From contig NZ_FPBE01000002.1 of the NCBI RefSeq assembly GCF_900116625.1, positions 248,001 through 312,000 of the forward strand: DNA of 64,000 bases, read 5' to 3'. Both the position numbers and the translations under genes were made by a program. Source of the DNA: Idiomarina abyssalis (GTDB lineage Bacteria > Pseudomonadota > Gammaproteobacteria > Enterobacterales > Alteromonadaceae). Positions 39,896 through 51,321 of the stretch are shown here, one piece after another (position 1 is the first letter of the stretch; each line of letters starts with the position of its first letter). A model generated the notes under the pieces. That model was given only the letters and a program-made list of their open reading frames with translations. It was not told the DNA's origin and ran no database searches.

Positions 39896-42169
39896 TTGCT
39901 GCTAAGGTTTATTACTCCGCTGATGCTACTGTCGTTTACTGGCGATGCGCTAGCGGCTTTACAAAATCAAAACGTGCAACAAGGCATGGCTTGTGAGGCT
40001 TCCCGGCCCGCAGAAAATGTAATTGGTTCAGTGCAACTGCAGCAAACTGAAGCAGGCACTATTGGCGTTGAATCGCGCAGCGCCGAAATTTTTGCAGATG
40101 AAAAAGCGTACTTTACCGGTAATGTTATCATTCACCGTGATGGGCAATGGCTATCCACATCAGAAGCGACTATCGACCAGCAAAAAGGGGAGATTTTTGC
40201 CTCTGACGGTATTACCTTTAGTGACGGCTACCTTAACGTCAAAGGCGATTCTTTATTTCTCGACCTGAATGAAGACAGAGCAGAGCTTTATAATAGCGAT
40301 TATCGTCTGCAGGACCATAATGCCCGTGGCCATGCTGAACGTCTCTCTTTATCGCGACAAGAGGTGTTACTGCAAGACTCAAGCTTTACCACTTGTCCCG
40401 GAGATTCACCGGCCTGGCAATTACGCGCTCAGCGTATTCAAATTAATGAAACCAGTGATTTCGGGGAAGCCTGGCACGCCCGTTTCGAGCTATTCGATGT
40501 GCCCATTCTTTACTTGCCTTACTTTAACTTCCCTATAAGTGACGCGAGAAAAACCGGGCTGCTTTACCCTACTTTTGACTCATCATCTAACAGTGGCTTT
40601 GAAGTAGAAATACCTTATTACTTTAATATTGCACCCAATATGGATGCGACTATAGCACCAGTCTATATGTCCGAACGCGGCACTATGTTGAAAGGCGAGT
40701 ATCGCTATCTGTTTGAGCAAAATGCCGGACAATTCAATTTAGAGTATTTAGGTAATGACGATACCCGCATCGAAAATAAAAAGCGTTACCTTTGGCATGT
40801 TCAGCATGCAGCACAAATTAATCCGGACCTGAGCTTTTACCTGGATGCCACCGAAATTAGTGACGACAATTATTTAAACGACTTTGGCAGTGACTTCGCT
40901 GGCAGAGCCGATACTCATTTATACCGTGTCGCACAGCTGGACTACGATAACGATAACTGGACCGCCCAGCTGCGGACTGAAGACTATGAACTGATAGGTG
41001 ATTATCGAAGCCCCTACCGGACACTTCCACAATTGAGCGTGGACTATAGTGCAAAGACTCTTCATGGTTTCAGTGCAGGTATTTATAACGAGCTGACTTA
41101 TTTTCAGAATCAGGATCAATCACGCGAATACGCTACCCGCGCCCATATTGAGCCAAGTCTAAAGTATCGTTATGAAAAACCGGCCTTCGATACCGAAGCA
41201 GAACTGTCTTATCTCTATACGCGCTACTGGCAGGAAAGTCCCGACAGTGCAATTGCGGAAAGTGTCACACGAACGTTGCCAAGAGCACGGGTCAGAGCTC
41301 GTATGCACCTGGAAAGGTCTGTTGAAATTGGCAATGAGCAATACCGCCAAACGTTATCGCCGCAAATTCAATACCTTTACGTGCCTTATGAAAACCAACA
41401 AGACATCGGTATTTACGACACCTCGTTGTTACAGGACGACTATCATGGTTTATTCCGTAGCCGCAGGTTTTCAGGTCTGGACCGCATAGCAGAGGCCAAC
41501 CAGGTAACTTACGGAATCAGTAGCAGTTTGTTCACTCAGAATGAACGTGAAATGCTACGCGCCAGTCTTGGTCAAATATACAACATTGAAGACAGTCGCA
41601 CGCAGCTGTTTGCCGCTAATGAAGAAACCACCACTTCCAGTAACAGTGAGTGGGTGGCCGATATAAACTGGGCGGTTGATGAGAATTGGTCGTTACGCAG
41701 CTCAATTCAATACGATACGGAACTTAACAGCACCCGTAAGAGTCAGACCGCGGTAGAGTTTCGCAAAGACGATTCGAACCTGATACAAGTGAGTCACCGC
41801 ACAGCAACAAATATTTTGAATAACGATATAGAGCAGGTTGGAACACAAGCAGTTTGGTCGGCTAGTTCGCGTTGGCAAGTAGCTGCAAATGTCTTTTACG
41901 ATCTCACACATGACCGTTTAAATGATGCTATGGTGGGCGTCCAATACAGCAGTTGTTGCTGGGCATTACGAGTTAGTGCTTACCGACGGATAAACCGTGA
42001 TCTCGAGCCAGCATTTAGTGAGAACCAGATAAACGGCGACACACAGTTTGACAACGGCATTAGTATACAATTTATTATCAGTGGATTAGCTTCTGATAAC
42101 AGTGGTCTAATTAACATGCTTGAGAAAAGTACGTACGGCTACCGCCGTCCTTTTTATCTCAGTAACTAG
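39896..42169 (+). CDS. lptD: LPS-assembly outer-membrane protein LptD
   Basis: The 757-residue beta-barrel inserts lipopolysaccharide into the outer leaflet with LptE. A signal peptide (MLLRFITPLMLLSFTGDALA) precedes an OstA-like jellyroll (about 50-190), then the barrel. The four cysteines needed for the inter-domain disulfides are visible: GMACEAS near the mature N-terminus, SFTTCPGD near residue 160 and adjacent cysteines in SSCCWALRVSAYRR. I use the TTG at 39896, with GGAAG six bases before it. An earlier in-frame start at 39746 would put 50 odd residues before the signal peptide and overlap amgK. Confidence 0.95.
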   Translation: MLLRFITPLMLLSFTGDALAALQNQNVQQGMACEASRPAENVIGSVQLQQTEAGTIGVESRSAEIFADEKAYFTGNVIIHRDGQWLSTSEATIDQQKGEIFASDGITFSDGYLNVKGDSLFLDLNEDRAELYNSDYRLQDHNARGHAERLSLSRQEVLLQDSSFTTCPGDSPAWQLRAQRIQINETSDFGEAWHARFELFDVPILYLPYFNFPISDARKTGLLYPTFDSSSNSGFEVEIPYYFNIAPNMDATIAPVYMSERGTMLKGEYRYLFEQNAGQFNLEYLGNDDTRIENKKRYLWHVQHAAQINPDLSFYLDATEISDDNYLNDFGSDFAGRADTHLYRVAQLDYDNDNWTAQLRTEDYELIGDYRSPYRTLPQLSVDYSAKTLHGFSAGIYNELTYFQNQDQSREYATRAHIEPSLKYRYEKPAFDTEAELSYLYTRYWQESPDSAIAESVTRTLPRARVRARMHLERSVEIGNEQYRQTLSPQIQYLYVPYENQQDIGIYDTSLLQDDYHGLFRSRRFSGLDRIAEANQVTYGISSSLFTQNEREMLRASLGQIYNIEDSRTQLFAANEETTTSSNSEWVADINWAVDENWSLRSSIQYDTELNSTRKSQTAVEFRKDDSNLIQVSHRTATNILNNDIEQVGTQAVWSASSRWQVAANVFYDLTHDRLNDAMVGVQYSSCCWALRVSAYRRINRDLEPAFSENQINGDTQFDNGISIQFIISGLASDNSGLINMLEKSTYGYRRPFYLSN

Positions 42170-42180
42170 TGGTAGGTATA

Positions 42181-43479
42181 ATGAAAAAAATTGCAATGTT
42201 TTGTTCAGCAGCAGTGCTGATAGCATCGTCCCTTTTGCTGAATAATAGCGTTCAGGCTCAACAGATTCTGGATCGTGTCGTCGTTATTGTTGACGAAGGC
42301 GTGGTTCTGCAAAGCCAAATTGATCATCTGGTTCGGCAAGTAAAAAACAGTCAAAACTTTAATAATGGTAATGCCCCTTCCGATGAGGTTTTGGAAACTC
42401 AGGCAATTGAACGTTTAATATTACAGGAAATTCAGCTTCAGATGGCTGACCGCATGGGCATCGAGGTCGATGACGGTCAACTTGAGCAAGCCATTAGCGA
42501 CATCGCCAACAATCAAAACATCACTGTTGCTGAGCTGCGCGAAGAGATGGTCAATAACGGCATGACCTGGGCTTCGTACCGGGAAAATGTCCGTAATGAA
42601 ATTGTTATTCAGCAAGTTCAAAGAGCTGCCGTGCGACAACGAGTTGCAATTACGCCTCAGGAAATAAATAACCTGGTAAAACTCATTGATAATAATCAGG
42701 AAGTTCAGGAAGAATACCGCTTGGCTCAAATATTAATCGCCGCGGATTCCGATGCTTCGCAAGCTGAACTTGAAAAAGCCAAAGAACGTGCTGATGCCGT
42801 TTTAAGCCTTCTTGAAAAAGGGCGGGACTTTTCTGACCTGGCGGTACGTTCTTCATCAGGCTCTGCTGCTTTAGAAGGTGGTGATATGGGCTGGATGACA
42901 GCGAACAGTATGCCGACACTATTTGCTGAAGCCGTCGACGGAAAACCCGTTGGTGAAGTTGTTGGTCCTATTCGTAGCGGTATTGGCTTTCACATTCTAA
43001 AAGTTCAGGACAAACGTGGCGAACAAACGGTAGAAGTCCAGGAAGTCAAAGCTCGACATATTTTAGTAAAACCATCAGTTATCTTGTCGGACAATAAAGC
43101 GAAAGAAATGCTCAACAACTATCGTGAGCAAATTGCCAATGGTGAAAAAACGTTTGCTGAACTTGCCCGAGAGCACTCATCGGATCCGGGTTCAGCCTCA
43201 CGCGGCGGTGATTTAGGCTGGGCACGTCCTGACAAATACGCGCCAGAATTTAAGCAAAAAGTTGAAACCATTGAAGCAAACACCATAAGCGAACCTTTCC
43301 GTACTCAGTTTGGCTGGCACATAGTGGAAGTTACTGAACGCAGAACTCAGGACGCCACTGAAGAAAGCAAACAAGAACGAGCTTATCAAATGCTTTTCAG
43401 TCGGAAGTTCCGCGAAGAGTTGGATAACTGGCTACAGGAAAAACGCGAGCAGGCCTATGTCAGAAGAGTTGCTGAGTGA
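42181..43479 (+). CDS. surA: Periplasmic chaperone and peptidyl-prolyl isomerase SurA
   Basis: A 432-residue chaperone for outer-membrane proteins, LptD among them. A signal peptide ([16 protein letters not shown] onward, cleaved after VQAQ) is followed by the helical SurA N domain and two parvulin domains: [15 protein letters not shown] to [14 protein letters not shown] and [16 protein letters not shown] to [12 protein letters not shown]. The ATG at 42181 is preferred over a GTG at 42169 that overlaps the lptD stop. Confidence 0.97.
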   Translation: MKKIAMFCSAAVLIASSLLLNNSVQAQQILDRVVVIVDEGVVLQSQIDHLVRQVKNSQNFNNGNAPSDEVLETQAIERLILQEIQLQMADRMGIEVDDGQLEQAISDIANNQNITVAELREEMVNNGMTWASYRENVRNEIVIQQVQRAAVRQRVAITPQEINNLVKLIDNNQEVQEEYRLAQILIAADSDASQAELEKAKERADAVLSLLEKGRDFSDLAVRSSSGSAALEGGDMGWMTANSMPTLFAEAVDGKPVGEVVGPIRSGIGFHILKVQDKRGEQTVEVQEVKARHILVKPSVILSDNKAKEMLNNYREQIANGEKTFAELAREHSSDPGSASRGGDLGWARPDKYAPEFKQKVETIEANTISEPFRTQFGWHIVEVTERRTQDATEESKQERAYQMLFSRKFREELDNWLQEKREQAYVRRVAE

Positions 43480-44468
43480 GTCTACCGACACTAGTTTTTA
43501 CACCGGGTGAGCCGGCAGGTATAGGCCCGGATCTGATTATAAAAATTGCACAGCAGCCCTGGCCGGCTGCTGTGATTGTCTGTGCCGACAAAAACTTATT
43601 AAAACAGCGCGCTGAGCAACTCAACCTGCCTATTACTTTGCATCGCTATCGCAAAGGTGAGGACGTGCCGGAACACCAGCCAGGGCATTTATGGGTTGAG
43701 CACATCCCTGTATGCGAAGAAGTCACCGCCGGTCAGCTATCTGTATCTAACGGTCATTACGTAGTGGACTGTTTAAAGCGAGCCTCCGATGGCAACCTTG
43801 CAGGCGAGTTCGATGCAATCGTCACAGGTCCGGTGCATAAAGGCGTGATTAACCAGGCAGGCGTTGCTTTCTCGGGACACACAGAGTTTTTAGCCCACGA
43901 AGCCAACTGCAATGATGTTGTGATGATGCTGGCCACCGAAGGCTTACGCGTTGCTTTGGTAACGACTCATATCCCTTTAGCCTATGTTGCAAAAGCAGTG
44001 ACCAAAGAGCGCCTGACCAACATTTTAACGATTCTGCATAACGACCTGAGCAAGAAATTTGGTGAGTCCTACCCCAAAATTCTGGTTTGTGGTTTAAACC
44101 CTCATGCCGGAGAGTCCGGACACTTGGGCCGTGAAGAGATTGAGACTATATCTCCAGTCATAGAGCATCTGAAGCAACAGGGTATGAACCTACATGGCCC
44201 CTACCCGGCGGACACTATCTTTCAGCCCAAATACCTGGAAGACGCCAGTGCAGTAGTTGCTATGTATCATGACCAGGGGCTCCCCGTGCTAAAATATAAG
44301 GGCTTCGGTCAAGCGGTAAATATCACTCTGGGTCTACCTTATATACGAACCTCTGTGGACCACGGTACAGCCCTTGAACTGGCTGGAACAGGTAAAATAA
44401 ATGACGGTAGTTGTCGACTGGCAATGAAAACCGCTATCGATATGGCAAGAGCAGCGTACTATGAGTAA
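43476..44468 (+). CDS. pdxA: 4-hydroxythreonine-4-phosphate dehydrogenase PdxA
   Basis: The 330-residue NAD-dependent enzyme of vitamin B6 synthesis. It shows [17 protein letters not shown] at the start, the metal histidine in [26 protein letters not shown] and [16 protein letters not shown]. The GTG start overlaps the surA stop (GTGA). With Epd also encoded in this window, two steps of the DXP-dependent B6 pathway are present. Confidence 0.97.
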   Translation: MSLPTLVFTPGEPAGIGPDLIIKIAQQPWPAAVIVCADKNLLKQRAEQLNLPITLHRYRKGEDVPEHQPGHLWVEHIPVCEEVTAGQLSVSNGHYVVDCLKRASDGNLAGEFDAIVTGPVHKGVINQAGVAFSGHTEFLAHEANCNDVVMMLATEGLRVALVTTHIPLAYVAKAVTKERLTNILTILHNDLSKKFGESYPKILVCGLNPHAGESGHLGREEIETISPVIEHLKQQGMNLHGPYPADTIFQPKYLEDASAVVAMYHDQGLPVLKYKGFGQAVNITLGLPYIRTSVDHGTALELAGTGKINDGSCRLAMKTAIDMARAAYYE

Positions 44469-45312
44469 AAACCAAAATGGGAGTAAACACTCAGGCGGGA
44501 GCAAAACCCATCTGGGGCACCGTGCACGGAAGCGGTTTGGTCAGAACTTTCTGAACGATGAGCACATTATTGAACAGATAGTTGATGCCATTAACCCTCA
44601 AGCTGGTGAAAACCTCATTGAAATTGGTCCGGGGCTAGCAGCGTTAACCGAACCCACAGTGGATCGCGCCGGCCATCTGAAGGTCATTGAAATTGACCGA
44701 GACCTGGTTGAGCGTCTTCAACACCATCCTTTTTTAAGTGCGAAACTCGAAGTGATACAGGGAGACGCATTAAGCATCGACTTTAGCCAGTTTGCAGAGA
44801 AAGCGCAGGCAAGAGTATTCGGTAATTTACCTTACAATATTTCGACGCCTTTGATTTTCCACCTGCTAAAATTTGCAGAGCACATACAGGACATGCACTT
44901 TATGCTGCAAAAAGAGGTTGTGGATCGCCTGGCTGCAGAACCCGGCTCAAAAAGCTATGGTCGAATTAGCGTCGGCGTGCAACAAGCCTGCAGAGTAACA
45001 CCTGTAGTTTCGGTTCCACCGTCAGCCTTTACACCGCCACCTAAAGTTGAGTCTTCCGTCGTTCGTTTAGAGCCATACAAAGACAGCCCCCACCCGGTGA
45101 AAGACAAAGCTCAGCTACACAGCTTATGTTTGACAGCATTCAATCAACGCCGTAAAACAATACGTAACAACTTAAAACAGCTGGTTCCTGCAGAGCAACT
45201 CGAAGCGCTTGGCATTAATCCTGGCGCCAGACCAGAGACGTTATCGGTGGATGACTACTGCAGAATATCGGACTGGCTCACAGAACAAGCGGAAAAGAAT
45301 GACAGTCAGTAA
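44461..45312 (+). CDS. rsmA: 16S rRNA dimethyladenosine transferase RsmA (KsgA)
   Basis: The 283-residue methyltransferase dimethylates A1518 and A1519 of 16S rRNA late in 30S assembly. It shows [23 protein letters not shown] motif [15 protein letters not shown] and the target-base motif [18 protein letters not shown] Lys/Gly/Ser-rich tail of about 20 residues precedes the usual start region. It overlaps pdxA by eight bases. Confidence 0.97.
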   Translation: MSKNQNGSKHSGGSKTHLGHRARKRFGQNFLNDEHIIEQIVDAINPQAGENLIEIGPGLAALTEPTVDRAGHLKVIEIDRDLVERLQHHPFLSAKLEVIQGDALSIDFSQFAEKAQARVFGNLPYNISTPLIFHLLKFAEHIQDMHFMLQKEVVDRLAAEPGSKSYGRISVGVQQACRVTPVVSVPPSAFTPPPKVESSVVRLEPYKDSPHPVKDKAQLHSLCLTAFNQRRKTIRNNLKQLVPAEQLEALGINPGARPETLSVDDYCRISDWLTEQAEKNDSQ

Positions 45313-45673
45313 AATTGAAATTGATGTAAAAACGCAATATTTAGCGGCGCAGTCGAACCCTGATGCCGGCCAGTACGTGTTTTCTTATACGATAACCATA
45401 ACCAATGAATCCAGTCAGTTGGTACAATTGCTTGCCCGTGAATGGCGAATTACTGATGCAGACAGTAAAATAACCCGGGTAGCTGGTGACGGTGTTGTCG
45501 GTCAACAACCGAAGCTTGAGGCAGGAGAGTCTTTTAGCTATACGAGCGGTACGGTCCTGGCAACACCTATTGGTACTATGGAAGGTCATTATTTGATGAT
45601 AGATGCCCAGGGCGAGCAGTTTAAAACACCGATTCCCTCATTCCGGTTGGCTATTCCTAATATTATTCATTAA
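45299..45673 (+). CDS. apaG: ApaG/CorD domain protein
   Basis: A 124-residue Ig-like beta-sandwich protein starting [18 protein letters not shown]. It contains [22 protein letters not shown], shown here in two parts: [11 protein letters not shown] and [12 protein letters not shown]. The glycine-rich [17 protein letters not shown] and a late GTMEGHYLM follow. Bacterial ApaG is tied to cobalt and magnesium handling by genetics only. The ATG at 45299 lies inside the end of rsmA. A longer in-frame start at 45209 is rejected. Confidence 0.95.
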   Translation: MTVSKIEIDVKTQYLAAQSNPDAGQYVFSYTITITNESSQLVQLLAREWRITDADSKITRVAGDGVVGQQPKLEAGESFSYTSGTVLATPIGTMEGHYLMIDAQGEQFKTPIPSFRLAIPNIIH

Positions 45674-45675
45674 CT

Positions 45676-46494
45676 ATGAGCCATTACATTGTTGGAGATA
45701 TTCAAGGCTGCTTCCGCGAACTTGAAGCTCTGCTAACCAAAGTCAGTTTTAACCCAGAAAACGATACTCTATGGTGCGTTGGGGATATTGTTGCGCGCGG
45801 TCCGGACTCTCGTGATGCACTCAGGTTCTTCTATCAAAACAGCCGTTCAGTGCATACTGTATTGGGCAACCACGACTTAAACTTAATGGCCGTATTACTC
45901 GGCTACCGCAAGCCAAACCCGAAGGATAAACTCGACACCTTACTTGCTGATAGCGAACGTTTCCGTTGGCTAGACTGGCTGCGTCAGCAGCCCTTGCTGC
46001 AGCAGCTAAAAAGTCATGAAACGGTTATAGCCCATGCAGGAATTTACCCTTGGTGGAAGCTGGAAGAAGCAGCTCAATACGCTAACGAAGTCGAAAATGT
46101 TCTTGTCAGCACTCAATTTGAGAGCTTCATGCGCGAACTATTTGGCAACACTCCTGAAAAATGGGACTCAAGTCTGCAAGAATTCGACCGATACCGTTTT
46201 ATAGTGAACGCATTTACCAGAATGCGTTACTGCAGCCCGGATGGTGAACTCGAATTTTCTAAAAAAGATAATCCGTATCAAAGTTCATCGCAGGATTCGT
46301 TTAAGCCGTGGTTTAACTTTTGGCCTGAATCCGATAATCGCGTAATATTTGGACACTGGGCTGCGTTAATGGGTGAGACCCGACGTCAAGATGTAATAGC
46401 GCTCGATACTGGCTGTGTCTGGGGTCAGCATATGACGTTATATAACGTTGAAAGTAAGACATTCTTTCATCAACCGGCTTTGTCCGGGAAGTGA
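45676..46494 (+). CDS. apaH: Symmetrical diadenosine tetraphosphatase ApaH
   Basis: The 272-residue metallophosphatase splits Ap4A into two ADP, and removes Np4 caps from RNA in E. coli. The metal motifs are GDIQGCFRELEALL, GDIVARGPDSRDAL, LGNHDLNLMAVLLG and, later, IFGHWAALMG. It is the last gene of the lptD operon, two bases after apaG. Confidence 0.97.
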   Translation: MSHYIVGDIQGCFRELEALLTKVSFNPENDTLWCVGDIVARGPDSRDALRFFYQNSRSVHTVLGNHDLNLMAVLLGYRKPNPKDKLDTLLADSERFRWLDWLRQQPLLQQLKSHETVIAHAGIYPWWKLEEAAQYANEVENVLVSTQFESFMRELFGNTPEKWDSSLQEFDRYRFIVNAFTRMRYCSPDGELEFSKKDNPYQSSSQDSFKPWFNFWPESDNRVIFGHWAALMGETRRQDVIALDTGCVWGQHMTLYNVESKTFFHQPALSGK

Positions 46495-46524
46495 TAATAA
46501 TCATGCAGTGCTGAGGAAAGTTTC

Positions 46525-48525
46525 ATGAAAATTACTGTTGCCATGCGAGTCATTGGTGGTTTTGCCATCATTACATTGCTGTTACTCATCATTAGCTTAA
46601 GCTCGTTGTTTAATATCAACAGCATTGGCTCATCGGTTGATAATCTCAACGACCAGGCCGTGCCCGCGCTCAATGAAGTAGCTGCCGTCAAAGTGGATAT
46701 TCTTGAATTGGGCAGCGTGCAATTAGAAACTTTCTATGATGAAAAAGTTGGCGAGGTCGATGCTCACAGAAAAGAATTTGAAGCATCCCGTAGTTCGCTT
46801 TTTTCTTCGTTAAACGAACTCAACCGATTAATTCAGGGCGCCGGTCAAGGCGACAGAATTGATGCTATTGAAAAGGACTCTCAGAAGTATGTCGACTTAA
46901 TCGACCGCTTATTCAATCAGCAACGCGAATACCTGGAACTTCAAACCACAACAGCTTCTCAGTTGGATGAAATTGCATTCAATATCGATGACGCTGCTAT
47001 AATGCTGCTAGACACCATGGATATGTCTAACAACGAAGTTATTTCACGCGAAGCCAGTAATGTTGAGTCCTCGCTGTCGAGCCTTATCACCTTGATGTAC
47101 GACTTAAACAAAGCCAACAAACTAGACAGTGCCGAAGTTATTCGTAGTGAAATTGATATTAATATTGACAGTATCCGCCCCCGCTTAGAAGTTTTAGAGA
47201 ACGAGGCAACCGGCAGAACTGAGACAATGGTTAGTGACGCTATCACGACCGTTCGTAATGCCATCGACAGTCTGCAGGGTAATGGTTCCTATCCCGCAAA
47301 TGTCATTCGCCGTCAACAACTTCGCGTAGACGCGGAAAACTCACTGAATAGTTCACAAACCCAGTTGAACAAGTTAATGACAGAAACTGATGAGTTGCAG
47401 AATGCGGTTCGTGGCATTGCTGAAGACACACGAGTTTCTGTGACAGATTCAATTTCAACCAGCAGCTGGATAAACAGCATTATTACGGTTGTTTCAATTG
47501 CACTGGCCATTTTAATTTCCTGGTATACCGTACGCAGTATCAGTCAGCCATTGTCTCGTGTTAACCATATGCTGAATATTATGGCCGACGGTAACCTGAC
47601 TGAGCGAGTCGACTACAACGCTCAGGATGAGTTTGGTGAACTGGCATCAAACACGAACAAGCTGACCGGCAATTTGCGTAAACTTATTGAAGGTATCGCT
47701 AACCGCGCGACTCAATTAGCGACAGCGGCGGAAGAGTCCTCTAATGTCTCTGACGAAACAACGAACGCGATTGATGAGCAGCGCCGTCAAATAGAGCAAG
47801 TGGCAACAGCCACCCAAGAAATGAATAATACAGCGAGTGAAATGGCTGATGGCGCTGATCAGGCTCTTCAGGAAATTCAGCACTCCGATGACGAAGCCAA
47901 GCGCGTACGGGAAATTTCAGATAAAAACCGTACCACTATCGAAGGCCTGGCTCGCGAAATTCAGAGTGCCTCCGAGGTTATCGATCAGTTATCAGAGAAC
48001 AGCAAAAATATTGGCGGTATTTTAGATGTTATTCGCGGTATTGCGGATCAGACCAACTTGCTTGCCCTGAACGCTGCTATTGAGGCTGCTCGGGCTGGTG
48101 AACAAGGTCGTGGCTTCGCTGTTGTTGCCGATGAAGTTCGTACCCTGGCCAGCCGTACTCAGGAGTCGACCGAAGAAATTCAGGATATGATTGAAAGCTT
48201 GCAGAACGACTCTCAACGCGCTGTTAGTGTAATGAATAAGGGCCGCGAACAAGCCGAACTCAGTGTTCAACAGTCGGATGAAGCCGCTCAGGCACTGCAG
48301 TCAATCACTGAGTCAGTCCACCAGGCCTCTGACAGCAGTAACCATATTGCGAACGCTGCGAAAGAACAGAGCAGTACCGCACACGATATCAGCGAACGTC
48401 TTGAAGCTATTGTTTCTATTGCAGAACAAACCGCTTCTGGTTCGAAACAAACCGCTCAGGCGTCTAACGAAGTAGCGAAACTGGCCGATGAGCTGCAGGA
48501 CTCAATCAAGAGCTTTAGAGTCTAA
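46525..48525 (+). CDS. Methyl-accepting chemotaxis protein
   Basis: A 666-residue receptor with an N-terminal membrane helix (about 9-31), a large, mostly helical periplasmic sensor domain (about 32-312) and a second helix ([19 protein letters not shown], about 315-335). A HAMP domain and a long coiled-coil signalling domain follow. The CheA/CheW-binding hairpin tip reads [20 protein letters not shown] (about residues 507-526). No C-terminal CheR pentapeptide is present: it ends DSIKSFRV. The ligand is unknown. No che genes are nearby. Confidence 0.93.
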   Translation: MKITVAMRVIGGFAIITLLLLIISLSSLFNINSIGSSVDNLNDQAVPALNEVAAVKVDILELGSVQLETFYDEKVGEVDAHRKEFEASRSSLFSSLNELNRLIQGAGQGDRIDAIEKDSQKYVDLIDRLFNQQREYLELQTTTASQLDEIAFNIDDAAIMLLDTMDMSNNEVISREASNVESSLSSLITLMYDLNKANKLDSAEVIRSEIDINIDSIRPRLEVLENEATGRTETMVSDAITTVRNAIDSLQGNGSYPANVIRRQQLRVDAENSLNSSQTQLNKLMTETDELQNAVRGIAEDTRVSVTDSISTSSWINSIITVVSIALAILISWYTVRSISQPLSRVNHMLNIMADGNLTERVDYNAQDEFGELASNTNKLTGNLRKLIEGIANRATQLATAAEESSNVSDETTNAIDEQRRQIEQVATATQEMNNTASEMADGADQALQEIQHSDDEAKRVREISDKNRTTIEGLAREIQSASEVIDQLSENSKNIGGILDVIRGIADQTNLLALNAAIEAARAGEQGRGFAVVADEVRTLASRTQESTEEIQDMIESLQNDSQRAVSVMNKGREQAELSVQQSDEAAQALQSITESVHQASDSSNHIANAAKEQSSTAHDISERLEAIVSIAEQTASGSKQTAQASNEVAKLADELQDSIKSFRV

Positions 48526-48537
48526 AAGCACGGAAAT

Positions 48538-48565
48538 AAAAAAGGTGCCAACTGGCACCTTTTTT
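48538..48565. terminator. Bidirectional rho-independent terminator
   Basis: AAAAAAGGTGCC, loop AACT and GGCACCTTTTTT lie between the convergent chemotaxis-receptor and tyrS genes. The stem followed by T residues works on both strands. Confidence 0.92.
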
Positions 48566-48586
48566 ATTGTCTGAAACCTTGAACGG

Positions 48587-49792
48587 TTAAGCTGTTAAGT
48601 TAAGTTTTGCGAAGCGACGCTTGCCTACCTGATAAACCCCTGAGTCCTTCTCAGTGCACACATAACGCGAATCACTGAACTTCTCACCATCTACTTTAAC
48701 GGCATTCTGTTTTATCATCCGTAACGCTTCAGAGGTTGACTGAACTAAGCCTGCTTCCTTTAGCACATTACTTATAGCCATTCCCTCGGTTCCAACTTGC
48801 ACCGTCTTTTCCGGAATATCATCCGGTAATGCATTCTTTTGGAAGCGCTGAATAAAATCCTGTTCCGCTTTCTCTGCGTCTTCTTCAGAATGGAAGCGTG
48901 CAATAATTTCTTTTGCTAACAGTACTTTGACATCGCGTGGGTTTTTACCGTCGGCTACCGCTGCCTTCAATTCATCAATTTCCGTTATGGAGCGGAAGCT
49001 GAGCAGCTGGAAGTAACGCCACATAAGCTCATCAGATACCGACATAATTTTACCAAACATGTCATTAGCGGATTCGGTAATGCCAATATAGTTGTTTAAT
49101 GACTTCGACATTTTCTGAACGCCATCGAGGCCTTCCAGTAACGGCGTCATAATGACAGTTTGTGGACGCTGCCCTTCTTCTTTTTGCAGCTCGCGCCCCA
49201 TTAGCAGGTTAAAACGCTGATCGGTACCACCAAGCTCAACATCCGCCTTTAGCTCAACAGAGTCCCAACCTTGTACTAACGGGTACAGAAACTCATGAAT
49301 CGCAATAGACTGATTGTTCTGGTAACGCTTTTTAAAGTCATCACGTTCTAACATACGCGCGACCGTCTGACGGGCAGCTAGCTTAATCATATCGGCAGCC
49401 CCCATTTTCGACATCCACTCAGAGTTGAAGCGAATTTCCGTTTTAGCGGGGTCCAGAATCTTAAAAACCTGTTCTTTATAAGTTTCAGCGTTTGCAATAA
49501 CCTGTTCAGTGGTCAGCGGCTTTCGGGTGACATTTTTGCCTGTGGGATCGCCTATCATGCCGGTAAAGTCCCCTATCAGGAACACAACTTTGTGACCAAA
49601 GTCCTGAAACACTCTCAATTTGTTAATTAAGACCGTGTGGCCTAAGTGCAGATCCGGGGCAGTTGGATCAAAGCCAGCTTTCACTATTAGTGGCTTACCA
49701 CTCGCTAATTTCTCAGCCAGTTCCTGCTCGAGTAAAACTTCTTCGGCACCGCGAGTAATCTCGGCAATAGCTTCCGCCACTTCGGTTTTCAT
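48587..49792 (-). CDS. tyrS: Tyrosyl-tRNA synthetase
   Basis: A 401-residue class I synthetase. It has the HIGH-equivalent in [19 protein letters not shown], the KMSKS motif in [13 protein letters not shown] and a C-terminal S4-like RNA-binding domain (about 335-400). The sequence follows the TyrZ-like subtype rather than E. coli TyrS. The ATG at 49792 has GGAG six bases upstream. A TTG four codons earlier is possible. The 49793-50004 gap before the divergent M23 gene has T-rich DNA but no promoter I would defend. Confidence 0.96.
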   Translation of the reverse strand: MKTEVAEAIAEITRGAEEVLLEQELAEKLASGKPLIVKAGFDPTAPDLHLGHTVLINKLRVFQDFGHKVVFLIGDFTGMIGDPTGKNVTRKPLTTEQVIANAETYKEQVFKILDPAKTEIRFNSEWMSKMGAADMIKLAARQTVARMLERDDFKKRYQNNQSIAIHEFLYPLVQGWDSVELKADVELGGTDQRFNLLMGRELQKEEGQRPQTVIMTPLLEGLDGVQKMSKSLNNYIGITESANDMFGKIMSVSDELMWRYFQLLSFRSITEIDELKAAVADGKNPRDVKVLLAKEIIARFHSEEDAEKAEQDFIQRFQKNALPDDIPEKTVQVGTEGMAISNVLKEAGLVQSTSEALRMIKQNAVKVDGEKFSDSRYVCTEKDSGVYQVGKRRFAKLNLTA

Positions 49793-50004
49793 CCTCATCT
49801 CCAACTGTAAAAACTGATAAACCAGCCATTTTACGCGATTATTAACACTGTTTTAAGCTTATTAATCTGGTATTCTTCTTTTTTTCGTATTATCCTCGAA
49901 ACCATAAGGTTATTCCGTGGTCGTAAACAGGTGCGGTAAACCCCGTGTTTGCTGACAAATGTTTACTGGATAATCACAATAAAGAAAGTGAAGTGCGCTA
50001 AAAT

Positions 50005-51321
50005 ATGACATTGAAATCTGTCACCCAAATTCAGCGGATGTTCCTGCAACTTCCGCATTCTCATAAAATTCTGATCAGTGCGATCAGCGTTGCTCTCCTG
50101 CTATTACTGATCATTCCGTCAGAACCGGCGACTGCTTCTAAGAACAGTACGCCAGCGGAACAGTTAATGCCAGGCAAACGCTACCAATTGGAGCTGGCGT
50201 TTGAGCAATCAAACTCGAATGAAAATTCTGAGAGCTCCGAGCTTACCTGGCAAACTTATCAAGTTAAGTCCGGCGACAGCCTGGCCAAAATATTCAGTAA
50301 AGTGGGCTTTAGCGCTCAACAGCTGTATCGCGTTACCGAGTCGGGTGACGAAGCTAAGTACTTGCGTAAAGTTCACCCGGGCGACTTATTGCGCTTCGCA
50401 ACTGACGGTGAAGGCGAGCTGGTTCAGCTGGCACATCAAATCAATGATACCGAGACTCTCATCATTACTCGTCAAAGCGACAACTTTGTAGCAGAGGTAG
50501 AAACCAAAGAAGTCGAGATTCGTACCGAGTTTACTCACGCCGTTATTGATTCAAGCTTCTGGAACGCAGGCATAGATTCAGGACTGACTGACAATCAAAT
50601 TATGCGCATTGCTAATATCTTTGGTTGGGATATCGACTTTGCTTTAGATTTACGCAAGAACGATGAGTTTAGCGTGCTTTACGAAACTCACTATGTCGAC
50701 GGCGAATTTGTCGGTTACGGCAAAATTTTAGCCGCAGAATTTGTTAACCGGGATGAAAACTTCCAGGCGATTTTGCACGACAACGGTCAATATTACACAC
50801 CGAATGGACGTGCCATGCGCAAAACCTTCTTGCGCTCGCCGGTAAACTTCACCTATATCAGCTCGAGCTTTAACCCTCGACGCTTGCACCCGGTTACCGG
50901 TAGAGTACGACCGCATAATGGCATTGATTACGCGGCTTCGACAGGAACACCGGTGATGTCTTCCGGCGATGGAAAAGTTGTAGCTGCAGGTTATACCTCG
51001 TTAAACGGGAATTATATTTTTGTTCAACACGGTGAGCGCTACGTTACCAAATACCTGCACCTTAGTCGCAAACACGTAAGAAATGGCGACAGAGTTAAGC
51101 AGGGTCAGGTCATTGGACGTGTCGGAGCAACAGGTCGAGTTACCGGCGCTCATTTACACTATGAATTTCTTGTCGACGGCGTGCACCGTAATCCGCGTAC
51201 CGTTGAGCTGCCCAAAGCCAAGTCATTGGCTGAGTCAGAACTTCCGTCGTTCCGCCAGCATGCGGATCAGGTGATGGCAATACTCAACGACAACAAGCGC
51301 GTTTATTTGGCGATGCGATAA
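50005..51321 (+). CDS. M23 peptidoglycan endopeptidase, MepM-like
   Basis: A 438-residue protein with an N-terminal membrane anchor (ILISAISVALLLLLIIP, about 22-38), then a LysM/OapA-like region (YQVKSGDSLAKIFSKVGF) and a C-terminal LytM/M23 zinc domain. The metal and catalytic residues appear as RPHNGIDYAASTGTPV and TGAHLHYEF, so it should be active. Such enzymes cut D-Ala-mDAP cross-links to let the wall grow. It overlaps anmK by one base, joining wall opening with recycling. Confidence 0.92.
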   Translation: MTLKSVTQIQRMFLQLPHSHKILISAISVALLLLLIIPSEPATASKNSTPAEQLMPGKRYQLELAFEQSNSNENSESSELTWQTYQVKSGDSLAKIFSKVGFSAQQLYRVTESGDEAKYLRKVHPGDLLRFATDGEGELVQLAHQINDTETLIITRQSDNFVAEVETKEVEIRTEFTHAVIDSSFWNAGIDSGLTDNQIMRIANIFGWDIDFALDLRKNDEFSVLYETHYVDGEFVGYGKILAAEFVNRDENFQAILHDNGQYYTPNGRAMRKTFLRSPVNFTYISSSFNPRRLHPVTGRVRPHNGIDYAASTGTPVMSSGDGKVVAAGYTSLNGNYIFVQHGERYVTKYLHLSRKHVRNGDRVKQGQVIGRVGATGRVTGAHLHYEFLVDGVHRNPRTVELPKAKSLAESELPSFRQHADQVMAILNDNKRVYLAMR

